From the NCBI GenBank assembly GCA_965153455.1, contig OZ234497.1, positions 15,238,302-15,302,301 on the forward strand: DNA of 64,000 nt. Reading direction: 5' to 3'. This stretch comes from Sphagnum compactum. Taxonomy: Eukaryota; Bryophyta; Sphagnopsida; Sphagnales. The notes under the pieces are model-generated. The model was not told the DNA's origin. It did no database searches and saw nothing but the letters and a program-made list of their open reading frames with translations. The translations under genes and the position numbers were made by a program. Positions 21,401 through 33,900 of this stretch are shown here, piece by piece. Each line of letters begins with the position of its first letter. The stretch's first letter is position 1.

Positions 21401-24400
21401 CCATGTCATGACATGTCATTTTTTGCATTGTTATAATTAAATCATGCATTAGTGATTACAACTGATTTTGGAAAAAAATTAAAACAAAATTCACTATCAA
21501 TTATATAATATGCCTTCTCATCATCGTATTGTAAATTAATGGATCACCATCATCCACTTCTTGATGAATTTTGGTTTTATAATTTTTTGTCAATGCAAAT
21601 CTTGTACATAATGAATGGTTCACAATACATCCTTTTTTGTCACTAATGTGAAGTCTTTTCCTTTTACTCTTTAACCTTTCATTACTTTTGAAAAAAATTG
21701 AAACAAATAATAACAAATTCTATTCATGAAATTTATTTTTTTCCTTAAAATTTGGACATCAATGCACATAGATCTATTGCATGTAATTGTGATATAATAA
21801 TGTATGCATTGTTAATTAAATGAACATATCAATGAATTATTTTTTTCCATATGTGAAAGACATTGTTTTGTACATTGAAAAAAACCCAAACATGTATATT
21901 TCAACCCATTTTAATTTTAAATATGTATTAATGTTCCATATTGTCAAATTAATTTAAAAAAATTATAGGTATTTGGAAATAATGGTTCCAACTATTGGGA
22001 TTGTTGTTTGTAAACATGTTTTAGACCAATAATATGCACTAATATTATGTTTTCAAACCATGTGGGAATCATTGCATTACAAATTTTATGCACAATGTAA
22101 TGGTCATTACCCCTCCATTTTGTTTTGGCTTTGAACAAATGTTAGAACCTCCCAAAAAACTCAAATTTAAAACATAAATTCAATAACTACCAATGATCAT
22201 TAATCAATGTAAAAACATTGAAATAAACAATTTTTTGTTGCAGTTTGACAAATCTTTGATTTAAGCTTTGCTATTATTGTGGTCTTCTATGTGTTTTTGT
22301 TCAGTGAAATACATTTCTCATGATACATGCAATAATAATCAATTACACATCATGAAACCACATCCATGCCACCCCCAATATTCATGATTGTCATGTGTTT
22401 TTCCTCCTATTGCCTATCACCAAAAAATCATGAATAGGTATGTGTAATATCAAATTTCATAATTACAAGGTTGAAATCAAATCTTGCAAGTGTAAGTATT
22501 TTTCACATTTTTCAATGTCATGCCTAAACTATTATAATGACATTTTTCAACATCATTCAAAGCTAGAAATGAGTAAAATAAACCAACCATTTGACTCTTA
22601 TGGCAGTAAGTTTTTTTAAATTATAGGCATTTTCTTTTTTGTATTCTTGGAAGCTATAAACATATAACAGGCAAGAATGAAAATATGAAATTATTGGAAA
22701 GAAACCTCATTTACAATGTTTGAAATAAATCCATGCCTAGACCATAATTTTGAATTTTATATCCATTCCATAAAAGATTACATATATTGTGAATGTGACT
22801 TGAATTCATGACAAAAAAATGAAAGACAATCACATGGAATAATAAACAAGTTATGATGTCCATATTCAAATTTTAGTTTCTCATAATTATCAATATTTGA
22901 AAGTGCTTTGTTTGGCCAATTGTTATGCAATCTTCCAATATTGTTTGTTTTTCCATCCTAGTTTTTCTCCATTGTTGCCTTACACCAAATTTTATTTCCA
23001 TAACAATTCATTTGTTGGAAGAAAAAAAATGAACAAAAATATATTATGAAAATTTTCTTTATAATCATCTTCAAACTTCAATCCCAAATGTCCTACTACC
23101 TTTTTTGTCAAATGGCCTTTGTAAATATTTTGGCATTTTCCTCTATGTGCCATTAACACATTATTCAAAGAAAAAACTTTCAAAATTAGAATCAACTTAT
23201 TAAACAAAAGGAAAACAAGTCCTAACAAGACAATTCACACATTATGTGATGTATGAAAACTAACCTTTTAGTATACAAAAGCTTGACAACGCAACATTTC
23301 ACCAAAGGTGGTTCAAGCTTTTTGGTTGATAAGCTAATGCGGCCATTCTATTTGTTTTGAGTTTGAATCATCATTTGGATGCTTCAATCACAATGAATTT
23401 AAAATTTTCAATTTTTTAAATTCTTTGTGAGACTAGTCATTGTACCCATTATGCACAATTATAATTTTGACTTAAATTCACTTTAACTTTCTTCTATGAG
23501 TAAATAATATAGCCTCCATGGACATCGCAAAAACATGGTTAATTTGACAAATATGCAAGAACCCAACATCATATCCTATATTAATAAAAGTTACATAAGA
23601 CTTCATATATTACAGAAATCGTTCAAAAATAAAATAAATTATTGCATATTCTTAATGATTAGAAATGGGCTAGATCTTTTCTTCATGGGCCATCATTTAA
23701 AGTTGCATAAATTACAATAATATGCAAATATTAGTTGGCAAAATGCAATCCATTTCGAAAGTCATAAGTTTAACATTAAAAAAAAAGTTGAAAGTAAATA
23801 GTCATATCCAAAAGATGCGAAGACAATAAATGATTATATATGATACTTGGATAGGAAAAAACATATGTGATTTGTATTCTTCACCTTTTCTATAAAACAA
23901 ATGTTGTATACAAGCAACCCACTCAACCTTATAGTTTACTCTAGTGTTGGGTGAATATCACATCTTAGGTTGATTTTTAGGCCAATTCTCACATTGAGAA
24001 TTGAAGGTTTTCATAGTAAATGATGACCACCTCCTTGTGAACCAACATATGCATATCAACTTGATATTTGTGAGGGTTACAAAGGGACCTTTTGGGTTTG
24101 ACTCTCAAGCTAGTATTAGAAGCTATGATAAAAAGCCCAAAAATTAAGTGTTTAATAATAAAACTTGAACTCAAAACCTCTTTGGTTTCAAGGAACTCCC
24201 TTTATCACTTAAAAAAAAACCCCTCATGTGAAAAAAAATGTAAGAATATTTTAAATTAAAATTTATGCATGTTAATGGCCTTAGATTTGAAACCACTAGG
24301 GTTAAAAAAAAAAGATAAAAAAATAATTGCCATTATTGTTACACATGAAATGTTATGGCATTGTAGTTAAGACATTAGTTTTCCTTGAAGGAATATTGGG

Positions 24401-26900
24401 TTCAAATTGCAATTAGGTGAAAACTAATTTTTCTTGAAAATCAATAAATCTTACTTGAGGGAATTATGAAAACTAGGGTTGGTATGAAAGTTTGAAAAAA
24501 ATATATCAACAACTAAATTGGTTCTTTTAAAATCTTGCAAAAAATAAAACTAATAGTTTTGCAAAAAACTATAAATTGCCCAACATGATTCACGCTGCAC
24601 TTAGTTCATTATAACCATTTTGGATAACATCATCTTTCAATTGCTTTTTTACACATCCAACAAATCATGTCAATCAATGCCTTATTGTCTCTTAATAACA
24701 TTTACATTGATATCCACATCACAAAAAATGATTATATGATGTAATTATCCAATCAAAATATTGCAACCCAAACAAAAACTCCAAACCATGTGATTCAAGA
24801 TTCCTTTGAAACTTTAAAATATAAAATGCATGATATGTTAAACAAATATGTGTGAGAAACTCCTCATCAACTATATAAGATTTGAGTACATCAAAATCAT
24901 TAATTGTGCTAATGTACCATTAAATATATGCACATTTAGTTTACCCCTAGTAAACCTTAAAGATATATACCCTTAAGGTTCTAGGTCTAAGTAATAGTTG
25001 TTAACACAAATTTCAATTGCAACTAAGGTGTAATCAATGTGATGCAAAGTGTTGTTCATGGATGAAAATAATAAAAAAAATTATTTTGTTTGGAAGAATG
25101 AAAAAACATTTAAAATATACTTCCAACAAATACATTTTACAAAATAATGCAAATTGTAGAAACAATTTGAACTATGTACTTCCTTAAACTAATTCTACAC
25201 ATGTAGTCTCGATACATGTGCAAAACAAAAATCCCAAAATAATTTTTTTCTTCATTCCAAAATCCACATACATCTCATGGAACTTTACCAAAGCTCTAAT
25301 ATCTCTAACGTACCAAAAACATGATGGGAAAATAAGTCATTCAAAATCTTTCCTCCTAAAACATAAATCAAAACATAGAGCCAAATTTCTACTAATGGTC
25401 GCTACCATTACAACCATTGTGTCCTTAACACAAGTATATGAAAATTTGTCAAAGGTTCGTTTTATCGTTAACAAGAAAATGTCGTCATGTGCTCACAACA
25501 TGACGATGGTGGTGGTATAAGATGTTTTCACCTCATCTACCTAAATATTGTAGTATCTTTACTATTTCGGCAATAGACTGCCGAATAATTAATTAAATTT
25601 TAAATCTTAACTTCAGCACTTGATTTTTTAATTTCAAAAATTTCGACAGATAATGGTTATACATAATAATAAACAAGATGTATTTAGTGGTATGGAACAG
25701 GCTAATGTGTCTAGATCAATTCAACATTATAACCATGTCCTTGCAGGCCTGGGGTTTCAAACCTTGACACTTGAATGTTTGGGATAGGATTTCAAACCCT
25801 GAAAATGACAATTTGGATTTTCTTAAAATTTTGGCACAAATGAAAACAAATTTAAACAAACTAAAAATAATTTAATTTATGCCAAAATGATAAAGGTACT
25901 ACGATACCAACCTTGGCATCACTTGAATGTTTATCCCAAACAGTCAAAGACAACTCAAATCGGGAATTCACTCTGCTCCCCAAGAGCCTTTTTGGTTCAT
26001 TGTGTTCCCAATGGCTATTGCCCATGTGTAGAACGGCCTTCAGGACATAATGAACCAAAAAAACTTCCAATTAACAACATATATCTCTCACCCCTTATTG
26101 CGAAGGAGGGGGGGACTACGGGGGCAGTAGGTTGAGATTAAAAAATGTTGCCCATATTGAAGAGATCCTAAGACCAAAACCAAGGCACCCAGGTGCTACA
26201 TTGTGTTGCATTTTTGGCCATGGTGCACCCAAGAAATGGGTATTGTAACACTATTGCAACACCATCAACATAGGCATTGCGAAATTCTTTACCAAAAAGA
26301 ATTCTAAGGCATTGGAACAAAGAATCGATCTCATCCTCCATCTTTTGTCAAAGTAACTTCCCATTGCAGTTGCCATTCCACCATGACTGGTAGGTAACCT
26401 AGCCTAGGTGGCTACAAAATAGGATGCTACGAAACCTACACAAGTAACTAGATAAGAAGCCTATAATACACCACTAATTGTGTAAACAATGAGTTGGTTG
26501 CATATTTTGATGAAAACCATGAAAATTATCCATGAGAGTGAAATCCAGTAAGTTATGTTTGTTTTTCCTTCATTTTTTTCCTTTACCTTGGATGAGGACA
26601 AAGGTAGCAGGGTGAGCAGGCAAGGGCGACATGGGAAGAGGGTGAATGGACATGCATTACCATATGGCTTCACGTTCCTGCCAGAAGCCAAGTGTGGACC
26701 TGCTTCTAGTAATGCCCTCAACCAAGCGCCTTACCCCCTGTAAAGACCTGCCAAAATTTTTGCAAAACAAATGGAAGATACCCAAAAAAATGGAAGATAC
26801 CACTGGAAAAACAGGAGAAACCTCAGTCATACAGGATGCCCTGTGATTTCTCAGAAGTCAAATTTCAGTGTAGAACATGCCATCTGAATACACTACAAAG
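18480..26900. other. AT-rich gene desert of about 8.4 kb
   Basis: Strongly AT-rich with many homopolymer runs. All open frames are short, without recognisable domains or splice partners. The minus frame at 19206-19445 and plus frame at 25218-25520 are the longest and I do not recognise either. The region probably consists of decayed transposon sequence. Confidence 0.5.
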
Positions 26901-27204
26901 TTTTGGCACGTCTTTCCATAAACTAAAATTGTAACTTCAGTTCTGATGGTTGTATATATCCTAGTTGTGAATATCTATCACTGTTGTTCCAAGACATGCT
27001 ACATACAAATCATCAAGTGGTCATGCAAAGGACCATCACTATGCCTTCCACATTGCACTTTTCAACAGCAGAAAATCCGATACCTCTTGCAGTGGTCAAT
27101 CAGCCACTACAGGAGGAGAGATTCATAAATCCACTTAGTACATTAGATTGGTCTTTGCCTAATTCTCAAACCCTAGTTTTCCTGTGCAGAGAGAGGAAGC
27201 ACAC

Positions 27205-28131
27205 CTACCTCCATCCTCTTCGAGCATAGAGCCATGCAACTAGTCCCACCAGGGCACCACCAAGGTGCCCAGCATGTGCTGTCCTTGAACCTTCATTTCG
27301 GGCTTGCCAAATGTCAGAACCAATGAGGTAAGCACCAAAGAGGGCAGCAGGGACTGGTATAAAAAAATTGACCATCAGTGTTCGTGTTGGAAACAGGAGA
27401 ATATGAAGCAAGACTATGGCATTGACTGCCCCACTTGCACCTAATGCATATGGTGTGTGGCGTGCATTGAAGCGGCTCTGTGGAATTCCCTCAAGCCAAG
27501 GCACAACAAATGCACAGTAGAGGACATGACCTATTGAGCCTGCAATGCCCCCTAATAAGTAGAGATTGACAAGATATCTACCCCCAAAAATTTGAGCAAT
27601 CTCACTACCAAAGAAATAAAGACCAAGCATATTTGGAAGTAGATGCTCAAGAGTAAATTGACTGAACGCTGATGTCACTAGTGTATGAAGACGCCAATTT
27701 AGGACTGAGTTTACAGAAACCATGAAGTTCTGTGTCATAAAGTTACGGTCACAGAACCGCCATAGTCCAAACACCAACAAATTTGCTCCAATTAAACCCC
27801 ATACCGCCAGTTGTGAGTCTCCACCAAAGACTCGAAGAGTAGTTGCTCGGTAGCCATGGGAGTTTCTTTGTCTTACAAAGTGTGGCCAACCTGTATGACT
27901 AACTCCAGATGATTCTTCTGGTAGCCTACGCCTTCCTGTGATTAGCTCTATCCATGGTGATCTGCCCCCCCATACAGACTTACTTAAGCCAGGAAGTAGT
28001 TGTGAGGGCTGCTGTTTGACAAGTGCACTAGTCCTCCATGGCTGTGGACCAACATATCCACCAGACCTAAAATTTCGGAGGTGTGGAGCACTTGCAGCTC
28101 TTGCCCGCTTCAATAGAAAGAGAGCAAGCAT
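27205..28131 (-). CDS. Rhomboid intramembrane serine protease, mitochondrial type
   Basis: Encodes 308 residues from the ATG at 28131 to TAG at 27205. The N-terminus (MLALFLLKRARAASAPHL) is basic and free of acidic residues over about 60 residues, like a mitochondrial presequence. The rhomboid core follows: a first membrane segment (WGLIGANLLVFGLW), the HLLPNMLGLYFFG segment (HxxxN oxyanion-hole type), the catalytic serine in GASGAV (Ser233) and the catalytic histidine in AGHLGG (His289) near the C-terminus. The dyad is intact, so an active protease is expected; substrates cannot be read from sequence. Closest known type by layout is the plant RBL12/PARL-like group. The open frame continues twelve codons upstream without ATG and begins right after a TATAG. 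A pyrimidine-rich stretch then ends in TTGAAG|CGGGC inside the frame, so an upstream exon could replace the first eight residues. Gene structure at the 5' end is therefore provisional. Confidence 0.85.
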   Translation of the reverse strand: MLALFLLKRARAASAPHLRNFRSGGYVGPQPWRTSALVKQQPSQLLPGLSKSVWGGRSPWIELITGRRRLPEESSGVSHTGWPHFVRQRNSHGYRATTLRVFGGDSQLAVWGLIGANLLVFGLWRFCDRNFMTQNFMVSVNSVLNWRLHTLVTSAFSQFTLEHLLPNMLGLYFFGSEIAQIFGGRYLVNLYLLGGIAGSIGHVLYCAFVVPWLEGIPQSRFNARHTPYALGASGAVNAIVLLHILLFPTRTLMVNFFIPVPAALFGAYLIGSDIWQARNEGSRTAHAGHLGGALVGLVAWLYARRGWR

Positions 28132-28468
28132 GATGAAGGTATGTGATGTGAGAAGGTAATTTCCCAACTATAAATACTCCATCACCCACGCTACTTATAT
28201 CGTATCAGCCCGCAAAACCAACTCTGCCAACACATTTGAATTGTACCAAACAATTAATGGTGCATTTTCTTTATCTCCTTGTCACCACAGGGAGTTCAAT
28301 CATAGAAGTCACTAATGTTTCTCAGGTTCCCAAAAGAATGACAAAGAAATCTGACTGCTCCACACTACAGTTTAGGTCAGAAGTTAAAGATTTTTCTGTC
28401 ATCTGTTGTGAAGGTTTCCGTGTGTCTCTGTGCCCTTGGTTTCAGTATGCTTAAAGGCAGCAAGCTAC

Positions 28469-28540
28469 CTTAGATTCATGAATGGAAAGGGCATAAGATA
28501 TCAAGCTTTCCTCTAATGTTGATTCACAACGCCTGAAACC
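28469..28540 (-). other. Candidate exon upstream of rhomboid (inner)
   Basis: A 72-bp open block bounded by an acceptor (CTTTATCAG) and donor (AAG|GTAGCT). In phase 0 it reads GFRRCESTLEESLISYALSI followed by HESK. It is compatible in phase with the next block upstream and with the rhomboid frame. I do not recognise the peptide. It may be a 5' UTR exon, an N-terminal exon, or part of another transcript. Confidence 0.35.
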
Positions 28541-28569
28541 CTGATAAAGTAGTGCAACATGTTGCATAC

Positions 28570-28649
28570 CTTAAGAACAGTATCGGCTTGAATAGAAGCC
28601 TGATGTTGTCGTTCTTCTGGCCAAGCCTCCCTTCCCCACAGACAAAGAC
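28570..28649 (-). other. Candidate exon upstream of rhomboid (outer)
   Basis: An 80-bp block bounded by TTTTTAGCAG and AAG|GTATGC. Its best frame reads GREAWPEERQHQASIQADTV then LK and joins the inner block in phase 0. That frame has no ATG. The GC-rich block ending at a possible donor at 29068 hits a stop just before its end in the frame needed to join this one, so the start of any such protein is unresolved. Confidence 0.35.
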
Positions 28650-29067
28650 CTGCTAAAAACATAATCGCAGCTTAACAATACCTCCAGAATCTCGAAAATC
28701 ACATACATATGGGGGGAATTTTTTTAGCCACCACTAGAATAAAAGCAACTGCCAGAAAAGAAGCCTGCCTTTGTACATCCATCGTACAACCAACACACAG
28801 TCTCCAGTACAACCTCGTCTACTTTCTAACATCCAGTTTCTTACAAGACATCATATTGTTGCATCAAATCAAAGGCGAACCAATTGTGTCAAAAGAAGCA
28901 AAATTTCTCTCTTGCCATGGACTCAATCTACCCCGATCCCGATTGAAAACCTCAACGAGGCAAACATCTTTGCATTTCCTTGTCTCTAGGTCAATCAAGG
29001 TAAAATATCACATCGGAACAAAGAAAAACACAAAGCAAAAAAAGAGTTTCGGCACAATATTTCGCAC

Positions 29068-29281
29068 CTTTTCACTGATGTTATTATAACGATATCGGTG
29101 ACGCATCAGGTCTTCAAGGCATTCGTAACTATCTCCGTCGGTGGGAAGGAAGCTGCAATGGCGGCAGAAGAAGAGATGAGCAAAGCGCTCTCACAACGAC
29201 GCCAGCGCACCCGGGGAAGCATGCGCGCTCGACGAACTGCACTGGCGTCCGGCGGACGGTGACGAGGACCTTTAGTTTATA
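29068..29281 (-). promoter_or_regulatory. Rhomboid promoter and GC-rich first-exon region
   Basis: Minus-strand TATAAACTAAA at 29281-29271 looks like a TATA box. Downstream of it a GC-rich stretch runs to a possible splice donor (GAAAAG|GTGCGA) at 29068. This is the likely transcription start region of the rhomboid gene, about 1.1 kb from its ATG, with spliced 5' exons in between. It is inferred from sequence only. Confidence 0.45.
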
Positions 29282-29339
29282 GTGTACTGCGGTCTTGCCG
29301 ACCGGTGGTAGCATTTTCAGCCAATGAAAAGTGTGGAAA

Positions 29340-30060
29340 AAAAGTCCTGAAAAATTCGTTTTGTAGGTACCAATAAATTAATTTTTTAAAAGTCCTTAAA
29401 TTTTCCAAAAAAAAAAGCATTTGCACCAATTATGGAATTTGCTACCAAATTATTATTTTTAAGTCCCTAGAATTCCAATATAGAAAAAAACAATTGTATC
29501 AATTTTGGAATTTGCTAGAATGGTTTTTTTTTATTAAGTCCTAAAATTCCAATGTAGAAAAATCATTTACACCAATTGTGGAATTTTGCTACAATGACTT
29601 TTTTCTTAAAAGTCCTTAGAATTCCAATATAGAAAATTAAAAAAAATTGTACCCATTTTGGAATTTGCTACAATGGCTTTTTTTTAAGTCCTAAAATTCC
29701 AAATGTAGAAAAATCATTTGCACCAATTGTGGAATTTGCTACAATAATGTATTTTTATAGAAATTCCGAAGAATTCCAATATAGAAAAATTGTTTGCATG
29801 GAATTTGCTATAATGATTTTTTTTTAAAAGTCCTAAACTTCCAAATGTAGAAAAATAATTTGTACCAATTGTGGAATTTGCTACAATGAAATAACTTTTT
29901 TTAAAATTCCTAAGAATTCCAATGTCCAAGACTTGTTCTCACCAATTGTGGAATTTGCTGGAATTGGTTTTTTATAAATTTTTTAAAAAAAGTAATAGAA
30001 TTCCAAATGTAGAATTTTCTTTTTTTCTACCAATTGTGGAATTTGCTAATTGAAAAACCC
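29340..30060. repeat. Tandem repeat, about nine copies of 70-80 bp
   Basis: The core GGAATTTGCT recurs near 29440, 29508, 29578, 29659, 29731, 29799, 29872, 29949 and 30040. Each is preceded by CACCAATTGT or CATTTTG and followed by a T-rich run, AAGTCCTNA and ATTCCAAT-TAGAAAAA. Copies diverge by indels in the T and A runs. The array starts just outside the rhomboid promoter. Confidence 0.85.
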
Positions 30061-30948
30061 CACTTACCACTTTTGAAAACCTAGGATGAAAATCAAAATC
30101 TATATGGTGTTTTACTTGGTTGATAGCCAGATTTGGCTAAATATTTGTAAGAATTATCATCACAATTCTTACATTTTCCAATGGATGATCGCCACTTGCC
30201 AACAAAACAAGAATTCCTTAAAAAAAATAATGATAATGAAAATGAAAAACTGTTTTAATGCAATGCTTGTATTAAAAGTGAAACATGTAATAAGTTTTGA
30301 TTGTAATTATTGAATTTTTTTTTTCCCCCCAACCAAAACAAGGTTACATTAACTAACAGTTTCTATCCAAATTGTTTTTGAAAAAAAATTGGCATTTATA
30401 TTTTTTCAATAACAAATTCACATGTGAAAAATCACCAGATTTTTTAATGTGGTTCAAGTAAGTAGCCAAAAAGATATAATGATATTTGTGTTTTTTTCCT
30501 TTCGTGTTTTGTTAGTAGCCAAATTTCGCCCTATGAGCTTATGGATGATCGCCACCTCGGTTAAATCACAAAAAAAATTTTAAAAAAAAACTGCGTAGAT
30601 ATGTTGTAATTCACAAATGGGTTGGTTCAAAAAGAAATTTCTGTCCCATGCATGTGAAATCCAAACCCTAGCGATGTACGTACCGGAGTATGCAGATTTC
30701 TAGGGTTTCGGTTTTTTTTTGCCCGTTTACTTTCTCTAAGGATTTTGCTTTGTTCTCGACTGTCTAAAGGCTAGCGGGATTCGCGTCGTCCTTGCTTGTT
30801 TGTGGTTTGTTGCATCGAGAGGTGGGAGCCGTGGAGCAAGCGCGGTAGAGGAGTGTTTTTTTCTCTGCCACCCACTCTCTGTTTTTTTTTAATTTTTTTT
30901 TTCGCCCTCGGGGTATGTTTTTGGGTGGTGTGGATTGCATGAGATGAG
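30061..30948. other. Intergenic, ZFC3H1-like gene promoter side
   Basis: AT-rich to about 30650, then a mixed region with T-runs and a GC-richer stretch from 30760 that probably forms the 5' UTR of the downstream gene. The segment ATGGATGATCGCCAC occurs twice (about 30181 and 30540), each after text that also resembles its partner (TAGCCAAATTT/TAGCCAGATTT), a short local duplication. Confidence 0.4.
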
Positions 30949-33900
30949 ATGGGGGACGCGCGCCAGATAGAGATGTTGAGGGCTAAGGTGGTGGCGTCCA
31001 TGCCTCTGCGGAAGTCGCAGCAACAGACGACTCTCGTGGCCCTGGAGGAGCGAGAGGAGGGCGAGCTGTCAGCCGAGGATGATGAACCCATGGTGCTCCT
31101 GATACTCTCCTCTTCTTTTCTTCTTCTTCTTCTTCTTCGTGCTTTTACCTGCGATTTCTTTCTTCCACCTCGTCGCCTCTTTTCCCCGTGATTTATCACT
31201 TCTTTGGTGGATGCTGAATCGACTTTGATGCAGCTGAGTGGAGTAGGGCATGACGTGGGCCATCTGTTGTCTTTTGTGTGTCGAATCTGTGAGACTCAAT
31301 TTTGAACTGACTTAGCTGTGGCAGAGTTCGTTGGCAGCCCGATTGGCCATTTTCATGGGCTACATTGTTGGTGTGTCCATCGAGAATTATTGTCCTTTCT
31401 GGAGTGACTGCAGCTGATTAGCAGTCCTGAGGAGGAGCTGAATGGAAGTTTACAGTGATCAGTCTTTCAGTTTCTCTAACACAATTCCTGTCTCATTCTC
31501 TGTGGCTTAGAAACGTCTCAGTGCTTTTGCAATCCTGTGCCATATTTAGGGTTTCTGAGCTAAATCTTTTGCAACCCTAAGCCATATTTGGGGTTTTCTG
31601 AGCTAAATCTTTGGCAACCCTAAGCCATATTTAGAGTTTCCTGAGCTAAATCTACGAAAGCTGAAGTCAATCTACTTTGCTCTCTCTGTATGCTGTGGAT
31701 TATTGACAGAGTTTTAGATGCGTGCACACTGGTTTCCCACTGGGGATGCTGCCATGGGAGACAAGAGCCCTTAGATGACATTGAAACATGACCATCAACA
31801 GGAGGTGGTTGCAGGCAGTGTTCCTGATGTTTTGTACTCTTGCTGGTTGGTGGCAATTAGGGCGTATATGCTGCAGCAGTACCCCGAAAGAGTGTGCCCA
31901 ACCTGGAAGCACGTGCCTCTAGGAAGGAGAAGCCTGTTATTTCTGCAGCTATCAAGGCAGAAGCTGCACAGCCAATGACACAAGTATCAATTGTAAACAA
32001 GTCACAGCTGCTCAATGTGTTTAGTGCACCGGCTCCTCCTTTGGCCTCACTTCAGGGACCTATGCAGGGTACGTTCAGTTGGCTATGAATCTGCAAAGGT
32101 GATCCTGTGTGCACCTCATTCATTTTGACATTGTTGATGGAACGGGGATCCTGCATATGTATTGCTGTGCTTGTGTGTGCTATATGGCTGAAGTGGATAG
32201 CTTGCTGCTTTTCTGTGCAGTGAGAAATCCAGAGATAGCATCAGGGCCCAAGTTAAAAGTGGAGGTAAGGGCAAATCTATTGGTTTGAATGGCTTCTAGA
32301 CACCATAATTTGCCTTTGTTAGCTCAAAGGTTCTTAACTTGGAAAACTTGTTATCCACATGGCAGCTAACAAGCAGTTGCAGGATGTAGATTCTGAGGCT
32401 AATATCTTTGGACAATGCTACTGTGCAGCTTTTGCCTGCAGACATAGGCTTAGCAAAGCATCAAGGAGCTCATGTGCAAATTCAGGGAAATTCTTTCCGA
32501 GGCCAGCTGAATTTGTCAGCGAATAAGATATCTGAAGCTGCACCAGCTGCATTGGGACAATCAGAGTTACCTGTTCTTGACCATCCTGTCACACATGACA
32601 GAAAGAGAGGCAGAAGTAGAGAAGCCATCATGGTGCCTGTAACACAGACCAAGGCTGTTGCGCCCTGGGTTGCATCTCCTTTAGTAGGTGCCATTGCCTC
32701 CTCTTCAGGTACATTTACAGTGTCTGCACCTTATTTGCACTCTCTTGGTGAAGTTTGCCAGACTCGTTACAAAGCAATAGTGTGTAGTGGCCCTTGATAA
32801 TTTCCATTGTGTTCTTCAAGTTGAATCTGAGTGCTAAGACCTTGATGATTCATGTGATATATGTGTGTGCTTATGGAAGAGCAAGGATGAGATCTTAACT
32901 TAACTCTGGTTTATGTAGGCCTTCATTCGTCACAGGTTGCACCTGCATCTGTGAGTGGGGTGCGCAGTGAAGTGGACTCTTTCCTTGCAAGTTTGCACCT
33001 TCCTGTTGTGCCTGCATCTTCCACCCCATTTGCTGAGGAGAAGTTTGTAATAAAGTTTGACAGTGACAGTGACAGTGAAGGGGAGCAGCAGGGGAATAGG
33101 AGTACCCATGGCCAATTTAGTGGGCATCAAAGTCTCCCAAGCCAGAGTCCTGCAGACATGAGATCTGAAATTGATCGAATGAAAAAGCAGATAGCTGTTA
33201 TGGAACGAAACAAAGGCAAAGCCAACAGCAACAGCCACCTGACCTCTCAGTCTACCTCTCTGTCCAAGGTTACGGGTTCTCGCACTGGGATGGTGGATCT
33301 ACAGAGTCTGCGCCAACAAATAGCAGCCAAGGAGAACGAGTTGCTAGAGCGTCGCCAACGCCTGGCCGTCCCATCAGCTATGACAACCCCTTGCTTGCCA
33401 GTAGGGAAGGTCCTGGAACATCAAAATGCAGATATTGCCAAAGTAGGGGATGGACAAACAAGATCAGGTATGGCAGTCCAGATGACTCATGTGGAGAAGA
33501 CTGGTCAAAACACTCTTGGTCAAGAAACAGACCTTGGTTCTAGGCCAAGCCTGTCAGGGTCTACAATCCTCACTGAAGCAAGAGATGTTGAGAGCAATGT
33601 CGGGCTGACATTCCCAAAGTCTGGGGTGACTCTGCCTTTGAAGAGGTCAGCTTCAGATGTGGATCTCTCTGGGGAACAGCACAAGCTTCGTAAAGTGGAG
33701 TTACCATCTGAGAGGCAGCCACAACAGTTGGTGTCTGGAGCACAGAGTTCTCTTGCACAGCAACATGGTTTACTGACCACTAACAACAAAACAAAGAAAG
33801 TAGGTGTTGACTCTGTTTCATCAGCTTGGGCAGATGGGCATGCAATCTTAAAGCATAAACTTGAAGATGGGCATTTTCCAGTTCATACCCAAACAGCAAT

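Noticed and set aside
27172-27204. Treating AGG|GTAGGT-like text at the rhomboid stop as a splice donor
   Set aside because: The frame ends in ARRGWR, matching the short basic end of plant mitochondrial rhomboids, and no downstream exon with rhomboid-like text was found.
30771-31199. Minus-strand ORF of 142 codons rich in Arg/Lys
   Set aside because: It is the complement of the acidic first exon of the ZFC3H1-like gene and nearby CTT repeats.
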